From assembly GCA_002393955.1 (NCBI GenBank), contig DGSK01000066.1, positions 405 through 52,156 on the forward strand: a DNA stretch of 51,752 bases, read 5' to 3'. The translations under genes were made by a program, and so were the position numbers. A model generated the notes under the pieces. That model did not search any database. It worked only from the letters and a program-made list of their open reading frames with translations, and was not told the origin of the DNA. This document shows, piece by piece, positions 43,073 to 51,752 of the stretch. Every line of letters begins with the position of its first letter. Position 1 is the stretch's first letter. Source of the stretch: Lachnospiraceae bacterium UBA4364. Its GTDB lineage: Bacteria > Bacillota > Clostridia > Lachnospirales > Lachnospiraceae.

Positions 43073-43109
43073 CGGGGCAGTCGCCCCGGTCAGGGCTCGT
43101 AGCCTTTTT
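43073..43109 (+). terminator. recX terminator
   Basis: Stem cgggg/ccccg (43073-43088), then ggct-cgt-agcc followed by TTTTT (43105-43109). A further stem gcctg/caggc lies at 43039-43055. Confidence 0.5.
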
Positions 43110-43130
43110 ATCAAAAGAGGGCTGAGTCAT

Positions 43131-43312
43131 TCCCGACAGTGGATGATCAATTTTTAAAATTGAATAAAAAAGAAAACTGCTTATATGGTCTATATTATTA
43201 TATTGACCATCCGGTTTTGCATGCAATGATACAGGGCGTTGATATTGCAAAACAGCTGTCGGGATTTCTATAATCATAAACGTTTAAAAAGCGCCGTATG
43301 GTGCAATATCAA
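43131..43312 (+). other. Interlocking inverted repeats in the recX-rny gap
   Basis: In the 446-base gap 43023-43468: arms tcccgacag/ctgtcggga (43131-43139 with 43256-43264) and ttgatattgca/tgcaatatcaa (43239-43249 with 43302-43312) cross each other as in a pseudoknot, and two local hairpins (43147-43163, tcaatttt/aaaattga; 43185-43210, atggtc/gaccat) lie inside. It may be a small RNA or a mobile palindromic element; the class is not recognised. Confidence 0.45.
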
Positions 43313-43325
43313 TAAATCAAGGTCA

Positions 43326-43355
43326 TTGACATAACATTCCTAAAAAAGGTATAAT
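43326..43355 (+). promoter_or_regulatory. Promoter of rny
   Basis: TTGACA (43326-43331), 18 bases, TATAAT (43350-43355), both perfect. It gives an untranslated leader of about 107 bases. Confidence 0.8.
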
Positions 43356-43468
43356 ATGTGCTAATTGTGGCGTTGTGTATCCTTATGGCAGGATTGTTCG
43401 GTGCTGTAACAGGAATGTCTGATGATATCTCGCACAATGTAAATTTGATCAAGGAGGGCTCCTGTACA

Positions 43469-45028
43469 ATGATGTGGATAATAATCGCCGCACTCATTGC
43501 AGTAGCAGTCACCCTCGTAATAGCTATTCCGGTAACGGCCAAGGTTTCTGTAAGCAGATACAGAAAAGAGGTCGAGGGAAAATTAGGGAATGCAGATGCG
43601 AAGGCTAGACAAATAATTGATGAGGCTCTGAAAACTGCTGAGGAAAAGAAGCGCGAGAGCATGATCGAGGTGAAGGAAGAGACGATCAGGGCTAAGAGCG
43701 AGCTTGATAAAGAGCTTAAGGAACGCAGAAATGAGATAAGCCGTTCCGAAAGACGTATACAGCAGAAGGAAGAGAACATCGATAAAAAGACTGATGCAAT
43801 TGAGCGCAGAGAGCAGAGTTTAGCACAGAGAGAGGAAAATCTCAACAAGAAGAGAGAAGAAGTCGACAGGCTTAGTGCCCAGAGGCTGACAGAGCTTGAA
43901 AGGATATCGGGACTGACATCCGATCAGGCAAAGGAACTTGTGATTCAGACGGTCGAAGAAGAAGTAAAGCACGAGATCGCCATGAAGATCAAGGAAGCTG
44001 AAGTTCAGGCTAAAGAAGAGGCTGAAAAGAAAGCGAAGGAATATGTTGTTACTGCCATTCAGAGATGTGCGGCTGACCATGTATCCGAATCTACTATTTC
44101 GGTTGTACAGCTTCCAAATGATGAGATGAAAGGAAGGATCATAGGACGAGAAGGAAGGAATATCCGTACTCTTGAGACTATGACAGGGGTGGAGCTTATC
44201 GTAGACGATACCCCGGAAGCAGTAGTTCTTTCAGGATTCGATCCTATCAGACGTGAGGTTGCACGTATTGCTATAGAGCGCCTCGTGGTTGATGGTCGTA
44301 TCCATCCTGCAAGAATTGAGGAGATGGTTGAAAAGGCACGCAGGGAAGTGGATGCCGTGATGAAGGAAGAGGGTGAGGCTGCTGTACTTGAGTGCGGTGT
44401 TCATGGACTTCATCCTGAAGTGGTAAAGCTTCTCGGAAGGCTGAAATTCAGAACTAGCTTCGGTCAGAATGCGCTTAAGCATTCTATAGAGGTTTCGCAG
44501 CTGGCTGGACTTCTGGCTGCTGAACTGGGACTTGATGTTCGTACTGCCAAGAGGGCAGGACTCCTGCATGATATAGGCAAGGCTGTTGATCACGATATGG
44601 ATGGTTCACATGTGCAGCTTGGCGTGGAACTCTGCAAGAAGTATAAGGAATCCCGTGTAGTGATAAATGCAGTGGAAGCACATCATGGTGATGTGGAGCC
44701 GCAGTCACTGGTTGCGGTATTGGTTCAGGCTGCTGATGCAATATCTGCTGCAAGACCGGGGGCAAGAAGAGAAACTCTGGGGACATATACCAACAGACTT
44801 ACACAGCTTGAAGAAATCTCAAATTCCTTTGAAGGCGTGGAAAAGACTTTTGCAATCCAGGCCGGAAGGGAAATCAGAGTCATGGTGGTGCCAGATCAGG
44901 TATCCGATGATGATATGGTCATCCTTGCGAGGGATATTTCCAAAAAGGTGGAAGCAGAGATGCAGTATCCCGGTATGATAAAGGTAAATGTCATCAGGGA
45001 ATCCAGGGTAGTGGATTACGCAAAGTGA
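43469..45028 (+). CDS. rny: Ribonuclease Y
   Basis: 519 residues, a membrane-anchored endoribonuclease that starts mRNA decay in Firmicutes. One N-terminal helix (WIIIAALIAVAVTLVIAIPV), a long coiled coil (about 30-200), a KH domain (MKGRIIGREGRNIRTLE) and an HD domain (LLHDIGKAVDHDMDGSH, EAHHGD). ATG at 43469 follows AAGGAGGG and gives the usual length; the frame continues 37 codons upstream but those are before a good site and are within the predicted mRNA leader. Confidence 0.97.
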   Translation: MMWIIIAALIAVAVTLVIAIPVTAKVSVSRYRKEVEGKLGNADAKARQIIDEALKTAEEKKRESMIEVKEETIRAKSELDKELKERRNEISRSERRIQQKEENIDKKTDAIERREQSLAQREENLNKKREEVDRLSAQRLTELERISGLTSDQAKELVIQTVEEEVKHEIAMKIKEAEVQAKEEAEKKAKEYVVTAIQRCAADHVSESTISVVQLPNDEMKGRIIGREGRNIRTLETMTGVELIVDDTPEAVVLSGFDPIRREVARIAIERLVVDGRIHPARIEEMVEKARREVDAVMKEEGEAAVLECGVHGLHPEVVKLLGRLKFRTSFGQNALKHSIEVSQLAGLLAAELGLDVRTAKRAGLLHDIGKAVDHDMDGSHVQLGVELCKKYKESRVVINAVEAHHGDVEPQSLVAVLVQAADAISAARPGARRETLGTYTNRLTQLEEISNSFEGVEKTFAIQAGREIRVMVVPDQVSDDDMVILARDISKKVEAEMQYPGMIKVNVIRESRVVDYAK

Positions 45029-45090
45029 TGTACGATTCCATGAAGTAGTGAATGAACCGGATTGCCGATCCGGAGAATAAGAGTTTTTTG

Positions 45091-45120
45091 CTGCCGTCCC
45101 TTAAGGGGGACGGCAGTTTT
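45091..45120 (+). terminator. rny terminator
   Basis: Perfect 10-bp stem ctgccgtccc/gggacggcag, six-base loop, then TTTT. A second stem ccggat/atccgg lies at 45057-45073. Confidence 0.85.
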
Positions 45121-45147
45121 ATAGTAAAGCGACAGCCCCTTTTTTGG

Positions 45148-45153
45148 TATAAT
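45148..45153 (+). promoter_or_regulatory. Candidate -10 box of the hybrid kinase gene
   Basis: TATAAT just after the rny terminator, 111 bases before the start codon; no clear -35 box. Confidence 0.45.
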
Positions 45154-45264
45154 GATAGCCAGTTATAAGTTGCAGTGTAAGTATCTCGTTAAGTGGTGCA
45201 AAGTGAGTACCGGTAGATTTCGGGAATGCCTGAACGGCATTGAATTATAAAACGGGGAATTCCT

Positions 45265-47889
45265 ATGGATAATACAACGAAAAATAAAAAGAGCGGCATC
45301 TGGTTCATGTGGATGTTTGTGGGCGCGGTAATCCTGCTTATGCTTTTTATTGTGTATGTAACGATAAACAGGAGTAAGAGGGAACAGGCGTATCAGGCAT
45401 CGGACCTGCTGATCGATCAGGTGCGGAATGTGCTTGATGCTAATGAACGCAAGGAACAGTCACTCACGGACTCGCTGAAAGAAAGCTATACTTCGAAGGC
45501 GAAAGCTGTTGCTTATGTTATCGACAACATTCCGGAAACAGAGTATGACATTGCAGAACAGATAAGGCTTGCAAAACTTATGTCAATAGACGAGATACAT
45601 CTTTTTACTGCTGAGGGCGAGATTTACAGTGGGACAGTTCCGGCATACTATGGCTATACGTTCGATTCCGGTGAACAGATGGAGTACTTTAAGCCTATGC
45701 TAAACAACAAGGCGCTCTCCATGTGCCAGGATGTTACTCCTAATACAGCTGAGAGCAAGCCTATGATGTATGCCATATGCTGGAATGACAGCGGTACCCG
45801 CATGATACAGATAGGCATAGAACCGAGACGGCTGATAGAAGAAATGCAGAGCAATGCTGTGTCGGAAGTAGTAAATAATATACCGGCATATGAGGGTGTA
45901 AATATACTTATTGCGGATGCAGAGACTCAGGAGATACTGGGGGCCACAGTGAACCGTCATGTGGGAAAAAAGCTGTCCGACCTCGGAATAGATACAAGCG
46001 GTATCAGCGATGAGAGTGTAACGCATTTTTCTGCAAAGGTAGACCACAAAGCTTCCTACTGCGCAATGCAGAGGATGGGCAATTACAACCTGTTGGTAGT
46101 GCAGGAAAAGGAAGAAGTTAACAGGGAACTGCCATTTACCATGATGCTCATATTTGTCTATCTTATGATAGCGGCAATTTCACTGGCTGTTGTGGTAAGA
46201 CGTATGACTGCCAGAAGGGAACGACTGATAGCAATATCGGAAAGGGCAGTGGCTGCGAATGAGGCAAAATCCTCGTTCCTTTCCAACATGTCACATGAGA
46301 TCCGCACGCCTATAAATGCAATCCTTGGCATGAATGAAATGGTGCTGCGTGAAAGCTCTGAAGAAGACATAATTACATACTCTCAGAACATAAAGACTGC
46401 GGGAAATACACTTCTTGGCATTGTGAACGATATCCTGGATTTCTCGAAAATAGAAGAGGGTAAGATGCAGATAATTCCTGTGGATTATGATCTTTCCTCC
46501 ATGCTTAATGACCTTGTCAATATGATAAAGATACGTCTTGATGCTAAGGAGCTGAAGCTGCTCCTGGATTTTGACGAAAATACACCTAAGCTCCTTCACG
46601 GTGACGAGATAAGGATAAAGCAGATAATAACCAACATTCTTACCAACGCTGCTAAATATACGGAACGGGGAAGTGTTACCTTTAAAGTATCCTACGATAG
46701 GATTCCATCGGAGCCTGGAAGCGTAATGATCAGAGTGTCGGTGAAGGATACCGGCATAGGCATAAAGCAGGAGGATATGGAGAAGCTTTTCTCGAAATTT
46801 GACCGAATCGAGGAAACCCGCAACAGAAATATAGAAGGAGCGGGGCTTGGAATGAGCATTACCAAAGGACTTCTTGAAATGATGGGAAGTACGCTGGAGG
46901 TAAACAGCGTCTATGGAGCAGGTTCTGAATTCAGTTTTGCCATAAAACAGACGGTTGTAAAATGGGAGCCTTTGGGCAATTATGAAGAGGCTCAGAGGAA
47001 AAAAATGGAGGAAATTAAGGAGTACAGACAGAGGTTTGAAGCTCCGGATGCAGAGATACTAGTGGTGGATGACAACCGTATGAACCTTATGGTGTTCACC
47101 AGACTGTTAAAACAGACGAGAGTAAAGATCGACACTGCTTCCGGCGGCGACGAGGCCACAAAACTCATACTGTCAAAAAAATATGATATTATTTTCCTTG
47201 ACCATATGATGCCGGGAAAAGATGGCGTTGAAGTGCTTAAGGAATTGAAGGGCAATACCTGTTATCCGAATATGGAAACTCCTTATATATGCCTTACGGC
47301 AAATGCAATTACAGGTGCAAGGGCTGAGTATATGGATGCTGGATTTGATGAATATCTTTCAAAGCCGATAAATCCCAGAGAGCTGGAGGATATGCTGATC
47401 AGGTATCTGCCGGTGGAAAAAATAAAAGGGGATGCTGAAACCATATCTTATAAGCTGCAAGTCGGACAGCCGGTAGTGAAGGAAAAGAGTGTTGGTAATG
47501 AGAGACCGGAAGAAGAATCCGGCATTCCTGAGGAACTTTCAGGTCTTGAATATGCAGGGGTTAATGTTAACAAGGCTCTGGAGTATGTTGAAACGGTAGA
47601 AAATTATGTGCAGATACTGGGAATGTACCTGGAATCGGCAGAAGAAAATGTGGCAGATCTCAATAAGTTTTTTGATGAAGGAGACATAGAAGAGTACTGT
47701 GTAAGGATCCATTCCGTAAAGAGTTCTTCCTATACCATTGGTGCGGATGCACTGGGAGATGCAGCCAAAAAACTTGAGGAAGCGGCAGGCAGGGGAGATG
47801 CGGACTATATAGCAGAGCATCATGATGCATTTCTGGATGAATATATAAAATTAAAGAAAATGATTGCCAATGTGCTTTTTCAAAGATGA
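45265..47889 (+). CDS. Hybrid histidine kinase with receiver and HPt domains
   Basis: 874 residues: a membrane helix (about 10-31), an extracytoplasmic sensor region (about 35-285), a second helix (about 291-312), a HisKA domain with His344 (MSHEIRTPIN), an ATPase domain (NAAKYTERG, DTGIGIKQED, GAGLGMSI), a receiver with Asp646 (FLDHMMPGKDG) and a C-terminal HPt domain with His816 (RIHSVKSSSYTIGA). It therefore holds a complete His-Asp-His relay; a separate response regulator must accept the last phosphate and none is adjacent. Its kinase core is similar to that of the 19222 kinase, but the sensor is different. Confidence 0.92.
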   Translation: MDNTTKNKKSGIWFMWMFVGAVILLMLFIVYVTINRSKREQAYQASDLLIDQVRNVLDANERKEQSLTDSLKESYTSKAKAVAYVIDNIPETEYDIAEQIRLAKLMSIDEIHLFTAEGEIYSGTVPAYYGYTFDSGEQMEYFKPMLNNKALSMCQDVTPNTAESKPMMYAICWNDSGTRMIQIGIEPRRLIEEMQSNAVSEVVNNIPAYEGVNILIADAETQEILGATVNRHVGKKLSDLGIDTSGISDESVTHFSAKVDHKASYCAMQRMGNYNLLVVQEKEEVNRELPFTMMLIFVYLMIAAISLAVVVRRMTARRERLIAISERAVAANEAKSSFLSNMSHEIRTPINAILGMNEMVLRESSEEDIITYSQNIKTAGNTLLGIVNDILDFSKIEEGKMQIIPVDYDLSSMLNDLVNMIKIRLDAKELKLLLDFDENTPKLLHGDEIRIKQIITNILTNAAKYTERGSVTFKVSYDRIPSEPGSVMIRVSVKDTGIGIKQEDMEKLFSKFDRIEETRNRNIEGAGLGMSITKGLLEMMGSTLEVNSVYGAGSEFSFAIKQTVVKWEPLGNYEEAQRKKMEEIKEYRQRFEAPDAEILVVDDNRMNLMVFTRLLKQTRVKIDTASGGDEATKLILSKKYDIIFLDHMMPGKDGVEVLKELKGNTCYPNMETPYICLTANAITGARAEYMDAGFDEYLSKPINPRELEDMLIRYLPVEKIKGDAETISYKLQVGQPVVKEKSVGNERPEEESGIPEELSGLEYAGVNVNKALEYVETVENYVQILGMYLESAEENVADLNKFFDEGDIEEYCVRIHSVKSSSYTIGADALGDAAKKLEEAAGRGDADYIAEHHDAFLDEYIKLKKMIANVLFQR

Positions 47890-47894
47890 GATTT

Positions 47895-47954
47895 GTCAGT
47901 AAACGATTTACTGACAGCTGCTTCTTTCGGCAGTGGCTGGTTTTACAGCCGCTG
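47895..47954 (+). terminator. Two hairpins after the kinase gene
   Basis: gtcagtaaa/tttactgac (47895-47903 with 47907-47915) is perfect; cagtggctg/cagccgctg (47931-47939 with 47946-47954) has one G-T pair. No T-run follows, so termination is only suspected. Confidence 0.5.
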
Positions 47955-47997
47955 TCAGCTTATATCAGTTCTTATATCAGTTCGGATAATAAAGTTC

Positions 47998-48027
47998 TTG
48001 ACATTTACCATTGTTGAAAAGTATAAT
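47998..48027 (+). promoter_or_regulatory. Promoter of the str operon
   Basis: TTGACA (47998-48003), 18 bases, TATAAT (48022-48027), both perfect; leader of about 70 bases to rpsL. Confidence 0.85.
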
Positions 48028-48102
48028 AGTCGAGCATGCGCAAATGTATGTTTTTTTCGTTTGCACATAGCTTATGTTAAGTCAGAAAGGAGATGAATCA
48101 GA

Positions 48103-48522
48103 ATGCCTACATTTAACCAGTTAGTAAGAAAGGGACGTGAAACTTCGGTTAAGAAGTCTACTGCACCTGCACTGCTCAAGGGTGTTAACTCTCTTCACAA
48201 GAAGGAGATCGCTACAAGCTCACCTCAGAAGCGTGGTGTTTGTACAGCAGTTAAGACTGCAACCCCTAAGAAGCCTAACTCAGCTCTTCGTAAGATTGCC
48301 AGAGTTCGTCTTTCAAACGGTATCGAAGTAACAAGCTACATCCCCGGTGAAGGTCACAACCTTCAGGAGCATAGCGTGGTACTTGTAAGGGGTGGAAGAG
48401 TAAAGGATCTGCCCGGTACACGTTATCACATTATCCGCGGAACGCTTGATACAGCAGGTGTTGCAGACCGCAAGCAGGCTCGTTCAAAGTACGGTGCCAA
48501 GAGACCTAAAGACAAGAAGTAA
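48103..48522 (+). CDS. rpsL: 30S ribosomal protein S12
   Basis: 139 residues, in the 30S decoding centre. KKPNSALRK and GGRVKDLPG carry the wild-type Lys residues at which streptomycin resistance usually arises. ATG follows AAAGGAG by 9 bases. First gene of the str operon. Confidence 0.98.
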   Translation: MPTFNQLVRKGRETSVKKSTAPALLKGVNSLHKKEIATSSPQKRGVCTAVKTATPKKPNSALRKIARVRLSNGIEVTSYIPGEGHNLQEHSVVLVRGGRVKDLPGTRYHIIRGTLDTAGVADRKQARSKYGAKRPKDKK

Positions 48523-48538
48523 GCCTCAGTACCACTGC

Positions 48539-48595
48539 AACTAATTTAAGTGTTGGGATTCTGGTTTTCAGTAATACCGCACGTACACATTAGTT
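48539..48595 (+). promoter_or_regulatory. Possible S7-binding leader between rpsL and rpsG
   Basis: aactaat and gtgt (48539-48545 and 48550-48553) pair with acac and attagtt (48585-48595), leaving a 4-base bulge. In E. coli S7 binds the rpsL-rpsG gap to repress translation; similar control here is inferred from position only. Confidence 0.4.
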
Positions 48596-48655
48596 AAGAG
48601 TGTGAGTACCGATGATTTAATCGATCACAACCTAATGATTAAGGAGGGAAGAATC

Positions 48656-49126
48656 GTGCCACGTAAAGGACATATTCAGAAAAGAGATGTTTTGGCAGAT
48701 CCTTTATACAATGACAAAGTGGTAACCAGGCTTATCAATACAGTCATGCTTGATGGTAAGAAAGGTGTAGCACAGAAGATTGTATATGGCGCATTTGCCA
48801 AAGTAGAAGAAAAAAGCGGAAAGCCTGCACTGGAAGTATTCGGTGAGGCTATGAACAACATCATGCCGCAGCTGGAAGTTAAAGCCCGCCGTATCGGTGG
48901 AGCTACTTACCAGGTACCTATCGAAGTACGTCCCGAGAGACGTCAGGCTCTGGGCCTCAGATGGCTCACTGATTTCTCAAGGAAGCGTTCCGAGAAGACC
49001 ATGGTAGACAAGCTTGCAGCTGAGATCATGGATGCAGCAAACGGAACAGGCGCAGCCGTTAAGCGTAAGGAAGAAATGCACAGAATGGCTGAAGCCAATA
49101 AGGCGTTTGCACACTACAGATTCTAA
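48656..49126 (+). CDS. rpsG: 30S ribosomal protein S7
   Basis: 156 residues, nucleates assembly of the 30S head. It opens MPRKGHIQKRDVLADPLYN and has ARRIGGATYQVPIEVRPERR. GTG at 48656 with AAGGAGGG 7 bases upstream gives the normal start; an in-frame GTG at 48602 would add 18 foreign residues. Confidence 0.98.
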   Translation: MPRKGHIQKRDVLADPLYNDKVVTRLINTVMLDGKKGVAQKIVYGAFAKVEEKSGKPALEVFGEAMNNIMPQLEVKARRIGGATYQVPIEVRPERRQALGLRWLTDFSRKRSEKTMVDKLAAEIMDAANGTGAAVKRKEEMHRMAEANKAFAHYRF

Positions 49127-49143
49127 GGAAGGAGGGCGCGACA

Positions 49144-51306
49144 TTGGCTACGAGACAGTATCCGCTTGAGCGTACCAGAAATATCGGTATCATGGCTCAT
49201 ATTGATGCCGGTAAGACTACTCTCACAGAGCGTATTCTTTACTACACAGGTGTCAACTATAAGATCGGTGAGACCTATGAAGGTACTGCTACCATGGACT
49301 ATATGGCTCAGGAGCAGGAACGTGGTATCACCATCACATCAGCCGCGACCACCTGTCACTGGACACATCAGGAAAACTGCAAGCCCCAGGCAGGTGCCCA
49401 GGAGCACCGTATCAATATCATTGATACACCCGGACACGTTGACTTTACTGTAGAGGTTGAGAGATCTCTCAGAGTCCTGGATGGCGCTGTAGGTGTTTTT
49501 GATGCTAAGGGAGGCGTTGAGCCCCAGTCCGAAAATGTATGGCGTCAGGCTGACACATACAAGGTTCCCCGTATGGCATTCGTCAATAAGATGGATATCA
49601 TGGGAGCGGACTTTTTCAATACCGTAAAGGAAATCGGCACAAAGCTCGGCAAGAATGCCGTTGTTGTTGAGCTTCCTATCGGTAAGGAAGATCAGTTCAA
49701 AGGAATCATAGATCTCTTTGAAATGAAAGCTTATATTTATAATGATACAAAGGGTGAGGATATCTCCATAGTTGACATCCCTGATGATATGAAGGATGAG
49801 GCTGAGGAGTATCACTCAAAGCTTATCGATCAGGTATGCGAGTTTGATGATGACCTGATGGAAAAGTATCTCAGTGATGAAGAGCTTACAATACCCGAAA
49901 TGAAGGCTGCCCTGAGAAAGGGTACAATTGCAAATGCGGGAGTTCCCGTGCTTTGCGGTTCAGCACATTTTAACAAGGGTATTCAGAAGCTTTTGGATGC
50001 AGTAATTGATTTCATGCCTGCTCCTACGGACATTCCCGATGCTGAGGGTACGGATATGGATGGAAATCCTATCACAACACCTTCAAGCGATGAAGCTCCG
50101 TTCGCAGCGCTTGCATTCAAGATCATTTCCGATCCGTTTGTAGGAAAGCTTGCATTCTTCCGTGTTTATTCCGGAACACTTAAGTCCGGTTCATATGTTT
50201 ACAATTCATCCAAGCAGAAGAAAGAACGTGTAGGCCGTATCCTTCAGATGCACGCCAACAAGCGTTCCGAGCTGGATGAGGTTTTCTCGGGAGATATTGC
50301 AGCAGCAGTAGGTTTCAAGCTGACAGCAACAGGTGACACCATCTGTGATGAACAGCATCCTATCGTGCTTGAGTCCATGGAATTCCCGGAGCCTGTTATA
50401 CAGCTGGCTATCGAGCCCAAGACAAAGGCAGGACAGGGCAAGCTCGGCGAAGCTCTTGCAAAGCTTGCAGAAGAAGACCCTACTTTCCGTGCACATACCG
50501 ATGAGGAAACAGGACAGACGATCATTGCAGGTATGGGTGAGCTCCATCTGGAGATCATCGTTGACAGACTTCTGCGTGAGTTCAATGTTGAGGCCAACGT
50601 TGGTGCACCTCAGGTTGCTTACAAAGAGACCTTTACAAAGAGAGTTGAAGTTGATAAGAAGTATGCCAAGCAGTCCGGCGGCCGCGGTCAGTACGGACAC
50701 TGTAAGGTTATATTTGAGCCCCTGGATGCAAATGGAGACAAGTTCGAAGTTGATCCTAAGGCAAATGTGCTTATCAATGATCCTCCTACACTGCTGTTTG
50801 AGTCAACCGTTGTCGGCGGTGCTATTCCTAAGGAATACATCCCTGCAGTAGGTGAAGGTATTCAGGAAGCAGCTAAGAGCGGTGTGCTTGCAGGATTCCC
50901 TGTACTGGGTATACATGCAAATGTTTACGATGGTTCTTACCATGAAGTCGACTCTTCAGAAATGGCATTCCACATTGCCGGTTCAATGGCATTCAAGGAA
51001 GCTATGGAGAAGGGCGCACCGGTTCTCTTAGAGCCTATCATGAGAGTCGAAGTAACCATGCCCGAGGAGTACATGGGTGATGTCATCGGTGATATGAACT
51101 CAAGACGTGGACGCGTTGAGAGCATGGAAGATATCGGTGGCGGAAAGATGGTTAAGGGATATGTTCCCCTGGCTGAGATGTTCGGCTATGCAACAGACCT
51201 TCGTTCTAAGACACAGGGACGCGGTAACTACTCAATGTTCTTTGAGAAGTATGAGCCGGTTCCCAAGAATGTTCAGGAGAAGGTTATTTCCGCAACAGGA
51301 AAGTAA
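49144..51306 (+). CDS. fusA: Elongation factor G
   Basis: 720 residues, the GTPase that moves tRNA and mRNA during translation. GTP-binding motifs are AHIDAGKTT, RGITITSAATT, DTPGHVDF and NKMD. The full five-domain length and the conserved GRGQYGH and SSEMAFHIAGSMA segments mark a normal EF-G. TTG start, 6-8 bases after GGAGG. Confidence 0.98.
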   Translation: MATRQYPLERTRNIGIMAHIDAGKTTLTERILYYTGVNYKIGETYEGTATMDYMAQEQERGITITSAATTCHWTHQENCKPQAGAQEHRINIIDTPGHVDFTVEVERSLRVLDGAVGVFDAKGGVEPQSENVWRQADTYKVPRMAFVNKMDIMGADFFNTVKEIGTKLGKNAVVVELPIGKEDQFKGIIDLFEMKAYIYNDTKGEDISIVDIPDDMKDEAEEYHSKLIDQVCEFDDDLMEKYLSDEELTIPEMKAALRKGTIANAGVPVLCGSAHFNKGIQKLLDAVIDFMPAPTDIPDAEGTDMDGNPITTPSSDEAPFAALAFKIISDPFVGKLAFFRVYSGTLKSGSYVYNSSKQKKERVGRILQMHANKRSELDEVFSGDIAAAVGFKLTATGDTICDEQHPIVLESMEFPEPVIQLAIEPKTKAGQGKLGEALAKLAEEDPTFRAHTDEETGQTIIAGMGELHLEIIVDRLLREFNVEANVGAPQVAYKETFTKRVEVDKKYAKQSGGRGQYGHCKVIFEPLDANGDKFEVDPKANVLINDPPTLLFESTVVGGAIPKEYIPAVGEGIQEAAKSGVLAGFPVLGIHANVYDGSYHEVDSSEMAFHIAGSMAFKEAMEKGAPVLLEPIMRVEVTMPEEYMGDVIGDMNSRRGRVESMEDIGGGKMVKGYVPLAEMFGYATDLRSKTQGRGNYSMFFEKYEPVPKNVQEKVISATGK

Positions 51307-51313
51307 TTAAATC

Positions 51314-51339
51314 CGTCCGGATCCTCCGGGTTCCGGACG
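51314..51339 (+). terminator. Hairpin after fusA
   Basis: cgtccgga/tccggacg perfect 8-bp stem with a 10-base loop, followed by attataag, so a weak or partial terminator between fusA and tuf. A small gggg/cccc stem also lies at 51432-51444, just before the tuf ribosome site. Confidence 0.55.
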
Positions 51340-51373
51340 ATTATAAGTAATTCAGTAACAGTTAAACTTTCGC

Positions 51374-51402
51374 TTGAAAAGACGCTATAACTTTTATATA
51401 AT
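51374..51402 (+). promoter_or_regulatory. Promoter of tuf
   Basis: TTGAAA (51374-51379), 17 bases, TATAAT (51397-51402). A separate promoter would allow the high tuf expression needed. Confidence 0.8.
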
Positions 51403-51475
51403 GACAAATAGCGTTGATTAGGCATAATAAGGGGGTAAATCCCCGAAGATTACCATTTTCAGGAGGGAAATAAAA

Positions 51476-51752
51476 ATGGCAAAAGAGAAATTTGACAGAT
51501 CAAAGCCGCACTGTAACATTGGTACCATCGGCCACGTTGACCATGGTAAAACAACTCTTACAGCAGCTATCACAAAGGTTCTTGCTGAGCGTGTAGCAGG
51601 AAACCAGAAGGTTGATTTCGAGAACATCGATAAGGCTCCCGAGGAGAGAGAAAGAGGTATCACAATCTCTACAGCTCACGTTGAGTACTCAACAGAGAAG
51701 AGACACTATGCTCACGTTGACTGCCCAGGCCACGCTGACTACGTTAAGAACA
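51476..51752 (+). CDS. tuf: Elongation factor Tu, 3' end outside the window
   Basis: The first 92 residues of EF-Tu: MAKEKFDRSKPHCNIGTIG, the GTP motif GHVDHGKTTL, RGITIS and the start of DCPGHADYVKN. It delivers aminoacyl-tRNA to the ribosome. AGGAGGG lies 9 bases before the ATG. The frame runs off the window end. Confidence 0.98.
   Translation, partial: MAKEKFDRSKPHCNIGTIGHVDHGKTTLTAAITKVLAERVAGNQKVDFENIDKAPEERERGITISTAHVEYSTEKRHYAHVDCPGHADYVKN

Noticed and set aside
43358..43468. Hydrophobic 37-codon extension of rny
   Set aside because: The RNase Y length and its membrane helix fit ATG at 43469 after AAGGAGGG; the extension lies in the mRNA leader.
47893..48096. 67-codon frame between the kinase and rpsL
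   Set aside because: It spans hairpins and the rpsL promoter and has no ribosome site.

Overview
The window comes from a low-to-mid GC Gram-positive bacterium, most likely a member of the Lachnospiraceae (Butyrivibrio/Pseudobutyrivibrio-like; genus not provable from sequence alone). Supporting signs are strong GGAGG ribosome-binding sites, frequent TTG and GTG starts, TTGACA/TATAAT promoters, RNase Y in place of RNase E, Gram-positive LexA boxes (CGAAC-N4-GTTY) before recA, a clostridial-type DinG-like helicase fused to a nuclease, and many c-di-GMP phosphodiesterases and hybrid histidine kinases. No tRNA, rRNA, CRISPR array, transposase or phage gene was seen.

Layout. 1-995: end of an acetyltransferase gene, a tyrosine/dual-specificity phosphatase and a tiny ORF. 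1157-11377: a tightly packed signalling operon consisting of a GGDEF/EAL protein, a giant ECF-S/beta-propeller/HD-GYP membrane protein, a BMP-family binding protein, a TIR-transmembrane-propeller protein and a DUF218 lipoprotein. 11523-15900: pyruvate kinase, a purine end-pathway pair (PurO-type IMP cyclohydrolase plus stand-alone AICAR transformylase) and a PflA-like radical SAM enzyme. 15897-18437 (minus strand): an ABC exporter. 18653-25716: a DUF2812 protein, a 7TM hybrid kinase, a nuclease-helicase and a cytoplasmic GH13 enzyme. 25717-26005: a repeat-rich gap, then valS. 28793-32983: a small acidic ORF, a zinc-ribbon/TPR membrane protein, a membrane-anchored protein and a 7TM-EAL protein. 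32973-34110 (minus): azlC-azlD. 34401-40835: the F1Fo ATP synthase operon. 40836-45028: recA-recX and rny. 45265-47889: a hybrid kinase with HPt domain. 48103-51752: the str operon rpsL-rpsG-fusA, then tuf (cut by the window end).

Two regions stand out. First, the ATP synthase operon lacks a separate delta gene; instead the alpha subunit carries about 90 extra N-terminal residues that resemble the C-terminal (b-binding) domain of delta, so each of the three alpha chains would carry its own delta-like head. The same operon has a c subunit with a signal-peptide-like leader and a gamma subunit with a lysine/arginine-rich tail. Second, the 1157-11377 operon joins extracytoplasmic sensing modules (ECF-S-like domain, two different propellers, BMP binding protein) to intracellular c-di-GMP phosphodiesterases and a TIR domain with its putative catalytic glutamate intact, which suggests a ligand-sensing system linking c-di-GMP and possibly NAD+ signalling. 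Several intergenic regions (25719-25978, 34141-34238, 40919-40999, 43131-43312, 48539-48595) hold inverted or direct repeats suggestive of structured RNA.
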